A DNA stretch of 6,472 bases from Ahrensia sp. (lineage in GTDB: Bacteria; Pseudomonadota; Alphaproteobacteria; Rhizobiales; Rhizobiaceae): assembly GCA_003233475.1 (NCBI GenBank), contig QILU01000198.1, positions 1 to 6,472 on the forward strand. Direction: 5' to 3'. A program made the position numbers and the translations under genes. The notes below the pieces were generated by a model. That model made no database searches. It saw nothing but the letters and a program-made list of their open reading frames with translations, and was not told the DNA's origin. Of the stretch, positions 1-6,472 are shown piece after piece (position 1 is the stretch's first letter; every line of letters begins with the position of its first letter).

Positions 1-1137
1 GCGATGCAACTCTCTTTTGCGGCATGGTCGGCGCTGCAATATAATTTTGCCAGCGAGGTGTTGGGGTTTTCTGGGCGCGAAATTGGCATTCAACAATCCA
101 TCCGCGAAATCCCCGGGTTCCTATCCTTCGCTGCGGTATTTTTCCTGTTCGCCATGCGTGAGCAAACTTTCGCCCTTGTCTCACTTGTGGTGCTTGGCCT
201 GGGAACCGCGGCAACCGGGTATTTTCCCAGCCATTTGGGCTTTTATATCACCACATTTATCGGTTCCATGGGGTTTCATTATTACGAAACCATGCACCAG
301 TCACTCACCCTGCAATGGCTTCCCAAAGCCACGGCGGCAGCCACGATGGGCAAAATACTCGCGGTGGGAAGCGTGGCGCAGCTTGCCGCTTACGCGTTGA
401 TATTTTTTGCGGGCACAGCGTTCGGTTTAAGTTATACAACCATGTTCGTGATCGCGGGCTGTATCACCTTTGGTTTTGTGGCTTTCATGGTGATCACCTT
501 CCCCACCTATCCAGAGGTAACGGTTCAACGCAAATCTCTGGTCTTGAGAAAACGCTATTGGCTGTATTATGCCATCACTTTTCTAGCGGGTGCGCGGCGG
601 CAAATATTTATGGTTTTCGCCAGTTGGATGATGGTGGAGCGGTTTGGCTACGCGTTCCAGGATATTGCGGCATTGTTTTTTGTGAACGCCGCAGTGATGA
701 TGATTACCGCTCCTTTCATCGGAAATCTGATTTTACGCATCGGAGAGCGCAATGCGATGAAATTGCAGTATATCGGACTGGCGATTGTGTTTACGGCCTA
801 TGCTTTTGTTACCAGCCCGCAATTGGCCATAGCACTTTACCTGATTGACCACGTCCTTTTTGCCCTGGACATCAGCAAGAAAACCTATTTTCAAAAAATT
901 GCCGATCCGGCGGATATTGCCGGAACAACTGGCGTCGCATTCACAATCAATCACATTGCCGCCGTTTTCATTCCCATCTCCTTTGGCCTGTTATGGCTGG
1001 TGAATCCGGCTGCAGTATTTCTTTCAGGAACCGCAATGGCGCTTTGTTCGTTAGGCTTGGCGTTCCTTATTCCAACCACGCCAGGACCTGGAAATGAAGT
1101 GGCCCTCTTTGGAGTTCAAAAATCTGCTTCCGAATAA
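1..1137 (+). CDS. Major facilitator superfamily transporter, 5' end cut by window edge
   Basis: This is an integral inner-membrane protein, predicted to be a secondary transporter of the major facilitator superfamily; the substrate cannot be told. The frame is open to base 1 and the first ATG is at 4. The residues after it already look like the middle of the first membrane helix, so the true start probably lies upstream of the window, with perhaps 10-30 residues missing. Counting from that ATG, 377 residues remain, close to the usual ~400. Hydrophobic segments fall near 34-52, 56-73, 78-98, 115-138, 143-165, 186-208, 220-245, 255-272, 274-290, 305-330 and 335-357, which with the partial first helix gives about 12. 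A charged linker near 170-185 (KSLVLRKR) separates the two six-helix halves, as is typical of the family. The gene ends in tandem stops, TAA TAG. The assignment to MFS rests on this topology and general resemblance. Confidence 0.8.
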   Translation, partial: AMQLSFAAWSALQYNFASEVLGFSGREIGIQQSIREIPGFLSFAAVFFLFAMREQTFALVSLVVLGLGTAATGYFPSHLGFYITTFIGSMGFHYYETMHQSLTLQWLPKATAAATMGKILAVGSVAQLAAYALIFFAGTAFGLSYTTMFVIAGCITFGFVAFMVITFPTYPEVTVQRKSLVLRKRYWLYYAITFLAGARRQIFMVFASWMMVERFGYAFQDIAALFFVNAAVMMITAPFIGNLILRIGERNAMKLQYIGLAIVFTAYAFVTSPQLAIALYLIDHVLFALDISKKTYFQKIADPADIAGTTGVAFTINHIAAVFIPISFGLLWLVNPAAVFLSGTAMALCSLGLAFLIPTTPGPGNEVALFGVQKSASE

Positions 1138-1151
1138 TAGTTCTCAACCGT

Positions 1152-1181
1152 TTGGATATTGCCACAATCTGTGCCTAGAAT
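1152..1181 (+). promoter_or_regulatory. Candidate promoter for the first DUF922 gene
   Basis: A -10-like TAGAAT lies at 1176-1181, inside CCTAGAAT, which fits the CTANAW core of alphaproteobacterial promoters. It is preceded by a poor -35, TTGGAT, at 1152-1157 with an 18-nt spacer. Transcription would begin near 1188, about 19 nt before the chosen ATG. The MFS stop is only 69 nt upstream of that ATG, so read-through from the transporter gene is equally possible. Confidence 0.3.
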
Positions 1182-1206
1182 GGGCCTCACACAGGAACTT
1201 CAATTA

Positions 1207-1806
1207 ATGCCGAATCTATTGCTCAAACAACCATTTTTGTTACTCGGCCTTTCGCTGCTGGGTTTAAGCGGCTGTCAGGTTGCGCAAAAAAGCAAGGTTT
1301 CAGTAGATTATTATCAGATTTCAGGGAACAGCACGGCAGCCTTAGATCGCGAAATAAGAAGCAAAGGGCCGCGCGTTCACGGCGGACGCAATGCGGTTGC
1401 GGTTGCCCGGATAAAAATAATTCCCAATATCGTATTCGGCCCCAATAAAGTAACCTGCTCCGTCACGAAGGCCAAGGTCTCCGTTGATGCAAGAGTGACC
1501 CTGCCCAAATGGACCGGCCGCGCCCGTGCGTCCGCAAAATTGGTTAAAGCCTGGGACAGCATCGACAAATACACCCGTTTGCACGAGTCCGTTCATGTTG
1601 CCATCGCTTTTAGATTTGCCAAGAGCATGGAAACCGAGCTTTTGAAGCTGAACCGTGAGGGGCCTTGTGTCAGCATCAGACAGCGGGCCAACCAGATCAT
1701 CAACGAACACCTGCAAGAGCACGATAAAATGCAGAGGAAATTTGATGCAGATGAACAAAAGCGTTTTGTGGAGTTCGAAAAAAACAGTAAAAACAAAACC
1801 AGTTAA
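1207..1806 (+). CDS. DUF922/COG5661 predicted secreted Zn-dependent protease, lipoprotein form
   Basis: A 199-residue envelope protein, probably a metal-dependent protease of the DUF922 family; its substrate is unknown. The ATG at 1207 was chosen because AGGA at 1193-1196 sits 10 nt upstream and the protein then begins with a compact lipoprotein signal. The hydrophobic stretch LLLGLSLLGLSGC ends in a lipobox with Cys23 as the lipidated residue. Family landmarks follow in order: YYQISGNST near 35-43, KGP near 53-55, Cys84, LPKW near 99-102, the zinc motif HESVH at 126-130 and Cys154. Cys84 and Cys154 could form a disulphide. The tail (about 175-199) is strongly charged. A second DUF922 gene follows 107 nt downstream, suggesting duplication. 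In family members I remember, the C-terminus carries a YDxxTxHG-like element; here the corresponding stretch is KFDADEQ without that His, although His168 and His172 lie just before it. Confidence 0.75.
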   Translation: MPNLLLKQPFLLLGLSLLGLSGCQVAQKSKVSVDYYQISGNSTAALDREIRSKGPRVHGGRNAVAVARIKIIPNIVFGPNKVTCSVTKAKVSVDARVTLPKWTGRARASAKLVKAWDSIDKYTRLHESVHVAIAFRFAKSMETELLKLNREGPCVSIRQRANQIINEHLQEHDKMQRKFDADEQKRFVEFEKNSKNKTS

Positions 1807-1835
1807 CAGGTAAATTTTACTTTCCTAAACCATCC

Positions 1836-1850
1836 ACACATTTGTGTTTT
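1836..1850 (+). terminator. Weak hairpin plus T-run between the DUF922 genes
   Basis: ACACA (1836-1840) and TGTGT (1843-1847) are complementary around TT, and TTT follows. The stem is short, has little G+C, and its loop must be opened to four bases, so termination would be weak at best. It also overlaps the candidate -35 of the next gene. Confidence 0.15.
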
Positions 1851-1878
1851 GCACATCCCCCTCTATGCGTTATATTAT
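1849..1878 (+). promoter_or_regulatory. Candidate sigma70 promoter for the second DUF922 gene
   Basis: TTGCAC at 1849-1854 (4 of 6 against TTGACA) is followed by TATATT at 1871-1876 (16-nt spacer) or TATTAT at 1873-1878 (18-nt spacer). Transcription would start near 1885, giving a leader of about 30 nt that contains the strong ribosome binding site GGGGAG (1903-1908). This suggests the second DUF922 gene can be transcribed independently of the first. Confidence 0.45.
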
Positions 1879-1913
1879 GGCCTATCCGGGTCTGGCACAG
1901 ATGGGGAGTGATT

Positions 1914-2525
1914 ATGAGGATAAGTAGCAGTTTAGCGTTTGGGTTTGCCTGTGCTATCGCTTTGGTTGTAGCAACGACCCCTCCCGCTTTCGCGCAAAGT
2001 AAAAAAGTGTCGATTTCTGAAAGCACCAGTTTTTATGCCATTACCGGGCGCACGGCTTCAGATCTGGCCCGCTCGATGGGGCAAAAAGGCCCCTACTCTT
2101 CCAAGAACCAAAAACGGGCCTGGGCAACGGCGACCAGAAGTTTGAGCTATCAGTTGTTACGCCGGAAAACCTCCAAGGGGTGCCGGGTTAAGGGTGCAAA
2201 AGTGAGGCTGAAGGTCTCTTATCAACTCCCCAAACCGCGCAATCTTTCCAGTGTTCAACGTCTGCACCGGGTGAAATGGAATAAAATGTTTCGTTTGCTC
2301 AATAAACACGAGCGTGTCCACGGTAAATTTTACAAGCAGTTTGCCAACAAGGTCTATCGCGGGCTGGTTCGTCTGGGGTCAGCCAAAAACTGTCGTTCCC
2401 TTGATCGAAAAGCCAAAGCACTGGTTAAAAAGCTGAGCGCTGCCGACAGTATCCGCAATCAGCGGTTTGATACGCGCGACGTAAAGAATTATCGGCGGAT
2501 GGAGCGGATTTATAAGGGAAGTTAA
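1914..2525 (+). CDS. DUF922/COG5661 predicted Zn-dependent protease, periplasmic/secreted form
   Basis: A 203-residue exported protein and paralogue of the preceding gene. The ATG at 1914 was preferred over the in-frame ATG at 1842 because GGGGAG (1903-1908) lies 5 nt before it and the protein then begins with a standard Sec signal peptide. That signal has Arg2, a hydrophobic core at about 7-20, and a likely cleavage after AFA (residue 27). Family landmarks match the first copy: FYAITGRT near 40-47, KGP at 58-60, Cys90, LPKP near 105-108, the zinc motif HERVH at 132-136 and Cys160. The mature protein is very rich in Lys and Arg. No histidine occurs after His136, so a third histidine ligand of the usual kind is missing; Asp or Glu would have to serve, or the site is degenerate. 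Protease activity is a family prediction. The gene converges on the reductase gene, with 9 bp between stop codons. Confidence 0.75.
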   Translation: MRISSSLAFGFACAIALVVATTPPAFAQSKKVSISESTSFYAITGRTASDLARSMGQKGPYSSKNQKRAWATATRSLSYQLLRRKTSKGCRVKGAKVRLKVSYQLPKPRNLSSVQRLHRVKWNKMFRLLNKHERVHGKFYKQFANKVYRGLVRLGSAKNCRSLDRKAKALVKKLSAADSIRNQRFDTRDVKNYRRMERIYKGS

Positions 2526-2527
2526 GA

Positions 2528-3578
<1,051 letters not shown>

Positions 3579-3596
3579 TCAATCGGAAAATCGAAA

Positions 3597-4046
<450 letters not shown>

Positions 4047-4421
4047 TTAGTTCAACAACTCAGAAATATACGAATTGGCCTCAATCACAGCCGCCTTCAA
4101 ACGGGAAAGATCACAGCCGAAATGGCACTGCTGCTGGATAATTTCAGCCTCCCGGGCCACCTGCCAGGCGCCAAGCCCGCGAGCGGAACCCAAAATAGTA
4201 TGGGCTGCCATTTTGCGTTCATCATCCGTGGTGGCATTCTCCAACCGGTCGATATACAAAACCGACTGGCTCATAAACAGCGCAAGTATTTCCTGTTCCA
4301 GAGACCGATCGCCCAAAGATTGTTTGGAAAGATGAACCAAATCAACCGGATTGCCCGCACTGGGGCATGTCGGAATACGGGTCTCAACTTCGATTGGATT
4401 TGAAAACGCCAGAATTGCCAT
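4047..4421 (-). CDS. Stand-alone HPt histidine phosphotransfer protein
   Basis: A 124-residue cytoplasmic protein consisting mainly of one HPt four-helix domain, which relays phosphate between receiver domains in a multi-step phosphorelay. The phosphorylation motif is HTILGSARGLGA, with His74 as the expected phosphoacceptor. The Gly78-Ser79-Ala80 turn and later Leu83-Gly84 agree with the canonical H-x-L-K-G-S-x-x-x-L-G, but the usual Lys three residues after His is Leu77. The first helix region begins at PVDLVHLSKQSLGD (25-38). The start at 4421 was chosen because GGGAAG (4434-4429) lies 7 nt upstream; the ATGs at 4439 and 4436 have no such site. The kinase and response regulator it serves are not in the window. 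It reads away from the large polar-type gene and toward ferredoxin, with a 129-nt gap that holds a separate promoter, so it is probably its own unit. Confidence 0.82.
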   Translation of the reverse strand: MAILAFSNPIEVETRIPTCPSAGNPVDLVHLSKQSLGDRSLEQEILALFMSQSVLYIDRLENATTDDERKMAAHTILGSARGLGAWQVAREAEIIQQQCHFGCDLSRLKAAVIEANSYISELLN

Positions 4422-4580
4422 TGTAAAACTTCCCATCATTCAGACAAAGACTATTCGTTAAAATTGCGCCGACTATATTGAGCGACCGTTAACTGGAAAG
4501 GAAGGTTGCAGTTATGGTAAACTATTGATGAAGATTGGTGATTATTGAGTCGAGTGGGTTGGAATCGGGCAATATTATTG

Positions 4581-4595
4581 TTAACCAAAATTAAC
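4581..4595 (+). promoter_or_regulatory. TTAAC direct repeat resembling a CtrA box
   Basis: TTAAC at 4581-4585 and again at 4591-4595 gives TTAA-N6-TTAAC, one base shorter than the full CtrA consensus TTAA-N7-TTAAC. TTAACCAA at the first copy matches 7 of 8 bases of the half-site TTAACCAT used in Rhizobiales. The stretch is AT-rich, so chance is a real alternative. Confidence 0.25.
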
Positions 4596-4632
4596 AAATT
4601 ATAGTGGGATTCACGGTTCAGGAGTACCAAAT

Positions 4633-4646
4633 TGGGTCTTGACCCA
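4633..4646. repeat. 14-bp inverted repeat overlapping a TTGACC element
   Basis: TGGGTC (4633-4638) and GACCCA (4641-4646) are perfect inverted arms around TT. The right arm overlaps TTGACC (4639-4644), a possible -35 sequence, so it has the shape of an operator for the rightward gene. The regulator is unknown. Confidence 0.3.
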
Positions 4647-4734
4647 TTAAAAGGAGTTATGCGGCGGGACGGAAAAAGTTTTAAAGCCAATACAACGTGT
4701 TGTTGATCTGGCATATGGTCTTGATTTTCGAGGC

Positions 4735-4774
4735 CAAAAAACAAAAGGTGTGAAATAACCAACCTCCACCTTTT
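4735..4774 (-). terminator. Terminator-like stem and T-run on the minus strand
   Basis: Read on the minus strand, AAAAGGTG (4774-4767 region, paired through CACCTTTT at 4767-4774 on plus) and CACCTTTT (4750-4743) form an 8-bp stem around a 16-nt loop, followed at once by GTTTTTT (4742-4736). This is intrinsic-terminator geometry, but half of the stem is A/T and the loop is long. It would end a transcript coming leftward from around the start of the large gene, for which no gene is visible. Confidence 0.2.
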
Positions 4775-4800
4775 CTGCCCGCATTGGCTCCCTGGTGGAG
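4764..4800. repeat. 7-bp inverted repeat in the probable leader of the large gene
   Basis: CTCCACC (4764-4770) pairs perfectly with GGTGGAG (4794-4800) around a 23-nt loop. It lies 71 nt before the start codon of the large membrane protein, probably within its 5' leader, and shares its left arm with the minus-strand stem at 4743-4774, so the two structures are mutually exclusive. No known riboswitch is recognised. Confidence 0.25.
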
Positions 4801-4871
4801 CTTGAAAATTTTGTGCCGGATTGGGGTGAATACACTTCAAATCATTCCGGTAAACAGCGAGGCGAATACCT

Positions 4872-6472
4872 ATGGCAAAACGGCCAAACACGCGTGCAAA
4901 AGTAGCGGAAGAAGCTTTGTCAGCCGTTGAGGAAGCGCTGAACATTGATTTCACGCAGGAAGCCAGCGCCGACGCGTTGGGGGATCCCTATGAAGCTGCT
5001 CCCGCTGCCGCCCCTGCTAATCCCCGCCAGGCACTTTCTCCAGGTGCGCCCGCAGCCAATGATGATCGCCGTTCTGGCACGGCACGATTTTCCGCATTAA
5101 TGGCTCAAAGGCCTTCGTCAGCAATATTCTGGTTCGCATTCGGGTTGAGTGTCCTTTGGGCGGCGGCTGCCATACTTGCCGGCACCCGCACCGTGGAAAA
5201 CGGTTTGTTCAATTCTTCGACCTGGTTGAATATTGCTGATAACCCAAACCTGATTTATTTCATTGGCAGTCTTGTTTTGCCCCTGCTCCTGATTTGGGGT
5301 TTCGCTTTCATGGTGCAACGTTCGCAGGAACTTAAACTTGCTGCACGCTCCATGACAGAAGCGGCCTACCGGCTCATTGAACCGGAAAGTGAAGCTGTCA
5401 ATTCAGTCCGCAGTGTAGGCCATGCGGTTCGGGTTGAGGTCAATGCCCTGAATGAAGGTATTGAGCGCGCCATGGCCCGTGCAGGGGAATTGGAAACACT
5501 CGTTCACAACGAAGTTTCCACATTGGAAAGCTCCTATTCCGACAATGAACTGCGCATGCGCAGCCTTGTAGAAGAATTGGCAAACGAACGCGAAGCAATA
5601 GTGGGGCACACCGAGCGGGTGCGCTCGTCAATTACCGGTGCCAGCGAAACCCTCAAAGAGGATCTCAATTTATCCGCTCAGCAAATAAGCGACAATGTCG
5701 CCGAAGCACAATTGAAATTCAGTGAAGCATTGGGGCAAACCAATGAGGAGATGAAATCTTCCATGGGCATGGCAGGAAACACCCTGCTCAGTCAGCTCAG
5801 CGAAAAAGGCATTGAGATCGGCTCCCAGATAGAATTGGCAGGCGGCGGCATTGTTGAACGATTGGTCGCCACCGGAATTTCCACCACCAACGCCATTGAA
5901 GACGTGCAGGCTTCCCTTAGCTTTGCTTCCGAAAGCCTGACCGATATTCTTAGCTCAAAAGGTACGGAAATTTCTGATCGGATAGATTCAAGCAGCAACA
6001 TTCTGGTAAATAGAATTGTTGCCACCGGAACCGCCACCAGCAGCGCTCTGGAAATCAAATCAAATGAATTGGCGGAACGAATAAATTTTCTGTCTGACGA
6101 TCTTCAAACAAAGGTCAGTGAAAAGTTCGCCACCATCGATCAGGATTTACACACAAGAGGCAATGCTCTGGTACAGAAAATGGGCCAGCGCACGGCGGAA
6201 CTGGCCGATACCATGGATAAAAGTGCCCAGGCAGTGGACAAAACCATGGGCGAGCGTCTCAGCAGCTTTGGTCAATCCCTGACCGGACGGGTTGACGATA
6301 TGGTATTGCGTCTTGAACAGCGGGGGCAAGCCCTGAGCGCCAATGTGGACAAAATAGAAGGTGCCCTCGACACGCGCACTCAACAAATAAACGAAACCCT
6401 GGCCGAGAGAACCCGCGATATTGCAGCCGTCTTCACCGATGGCCAAAACACCATCACCACAAATCTGGCTCA
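4872..6472 (+). CDS. Large membrane-anchored helical repeat protein, GPR/RgsE-like, 3' end beyond window
   Basis: The ATG at 4872, with GAGG (4859-4862) 9 nt before it, opens a frame with no stop through the window edge: 533 complete residues. Residues 1-80 are hydrophilic, Ala/Pro-rich in the middle, with NDDRR at 63-67. Two membrane helices follow at about 84-104 and 127-148, separated by a short, probably periplasmic loop, with basic flanks placing both ends in the cytoplasm. From residue 172 to 533 there is no proline, cysteine or tryptophan, and the sequence reads as long amphipathic helix with signatures such as INETLAERTRDIA near 505-517. A 51-residue unit repeats at 312 and 363. This architecture resembles the Rhizobiales Growth Pole Ring protein/RgsE (apolipoprotein-like, roughly 2,000 residues, needed for polar growth). 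That assignment is inference from order and composition; a generic coiled-coil membrane protein is the alternative. Confidence 0.75.
   Translation, partial: MAKRPNTRAKVAEEALSAVEEALNIDFTQEASADALGDPYEAAPAAAPANPRQALSPGAPAANDDRRSGTARFSALMAQRPSSAIFWFAFGLSVLWAAAAILAGTRTVENGLFNSSTWLNIADNPNLIYFIGSLVLPLLLIWGFAFMVQRSQELKLAARSMTEAAYRLIEPESEAVNSVRSVGHAVRVEVNALNEGIERAMARAGELETLVHNEVSTLESSYSDNELRMRSLVEELANEREAIVGHTERVRSSITGASETLKEDLNLSAQQISDNVAEAQLKFSEALGQTNEEMKSSMGMAGNTLLSQLSEKGIEIGSQIELAGGGIVERLVATGISTTNAIEDVQASLSFASESLTDILSSKGTEISDRIDSSSNILVNRIVATGTATSSALEIKSNELAERINFLSDDLQTKVSEKFATIDQDLHTRGNALVQKMGQRTAELADTMDKSAQAVDKTMGERLSSFGQSLTGRVDDMVLRLEQRGQALSANVDKIEGALDTRTQQINETLAERTRDIAAVFTDGQNTITTNLA
5805..6053 (+). 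repeat. Two copies of a 51-residue-period protein repeat
   Basis: Within the large protein, residues 312-343 (5805-5900) and 363-394 (5958-6053) align without gaps with 14 of 32 identities. Shared positions include the opening KG-EI and the core VATG, as in IVERLVATG versus LVNRIVATG. The offset is 153 bp, or 51 residues. DNA identity is lower apart from the stretch around GCCACCGGAA, which suggests an old duplication kept by structural constraint. Confidence 0.6.

Larger units (their letters stand above)
4422..4871. other. Divergent intergenic control region between Hpt and the large membrane protein
   Basis: About 450 bp with no convincing gene on either strand. The Hpt-proximal part (about 4441-4620) is AT-rich and has TTAAC motifs at 4457-4461 (minus), 4488-4493 and 4580-4585 (GTTAAC, both strands) and 4591-4595 (plus). 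A TATAGT on the minus strand at 4477-4472 is a possible -10 for Hpt, with no clear -35. TTGACC at 4639-4644 is a possible -35 for the rightward gene, but no good -10 lies 16-18 nt beyond. The downstream half carries inverted repeats at 4633-4646, 4743-4774 and 4764-4800, described separately. The ribosome site of the right-hand gene is GAGG at 4859-4862. Confidence 0.6.

Noticed and set aside
17..848. Plus-strand frames of 127 and 177 codons inside the transporter gene
   Set aside because: Their translations are Cys/Arg/Ser/Pro-rich without pattern, while the overlapping frame gives a clean series of membrane helices.
1159..1206. TTG start at 1159 for the first DUF922 gene
   Set aside because: It would place 16 hydrophilic residues before the lipoprotein signal and overlaps the candidate -10; the ATG at 1207 has AGGA at suitable spacing.
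1842..1913. Upstream ATG at 1842 for the second DUF922 gene
   Set aside because: The extra 24 residues overlap the likely promoter, lack a ribosome site and disrupt a clean signal peptide beginning at 1914.
4659..4706. A 15-codon frame preceded by a perfect AAGGAG (4651-4656)
   Set aside because: Only 2 nt separate AAGGAG from the ATG, too close for normal initiation, and no leader-peptide logic such as runs of one amino acid is visible. Conservation in relatives would be needed to revive it.
4451..4954. A 167-codon open frame on the minus strand covering the divergent intergenic region
   Set aside because: It overlaps the first 83 bases of the large rightward gene, which has a clear ribosome site and membrane architecture, and its translation has no domain-like pattern, is rich in Asn/Arg/His and has no good ribosome site seen by eye.
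5792..6446. Minus-strand open frames of 88 and 99 codons at 5792-6058 and 6147-6446
   Set aside because: They lie wholly inside the large rightward gene, whose frame shows consistent helical repeats; they are antisense shadows.

Overview
The window looks like ordinary chromosomal DNA of an alphaproteobacterium, most likely of the Rhizobiales/Hyphomicrobiales. The reasons are an adrenodoxin-type ferredoxin next to a thioredoxin-reductase-like ferredoxin-NADP reductase, an HPt protein of the kind seen in that order, a very large polar-growth-type membrane/coiled-coil protein, and a promoter matching the alphaproteobacterial form TTGAC(N)n-GCTANAWC. By eye the base composition is close to balanced, which is low for that group. 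I see no mobile element, phage gene, CRISPR array, tRNA or rRNA.

Layout: (1) 1-1137 (+), a major-facilitator transporter cut by the left edge. (2) 1207-1806 and 1914-2525 (+), two tandem divergent paralogues of the DUF922/COG5661 family of predicted secreted Zn-dependent proteases. The first is a predicted lipoprotein and the second has a cleavable signal peptide. (3) 2535-3569 and 3597-3917 (-), ferredoxin-NADP reductase and its probable 2Fe-2S ferredoxin partner, with the ferredoxin promoter-proximal; this unit converges on the protease pair with 9 bp between stop codons. (4) 4047-4421 (-), a small stand-alone HPt phosphotransfer protein. (5) 4422-4871, a 450-bp divergent intergenic region, AT-rich in its Hpt-proximal part, with TTAAC half-sites and several inverted repeats. 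(6) 4872 to the right edge (+), the first 533 codons of a much longer gene. It encodes two membrane helices followed by a proline-free, repeat-containing helical tail, and resembles the Growth Pole Ring (GPR)/RgsE class of apolipoprotein-like proteins of Rhizobiales.

The ferredoxin and reductase together form a short NADPH-linked electron-transfer chain. The two DUF922 proteins probably act in the cell envelope. The Hpt gene and the large polar-type gene share a divergent control region whose TTAAC motifs recall CtrA sites; this is a hypothesis only. The most interesting items are the large truncated gene with its 51-residue repeat, the tandem DUF922 pair with atypical zinc-site features, and the divergent control region. 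Nothing here is clearly a new defence or mobile system.
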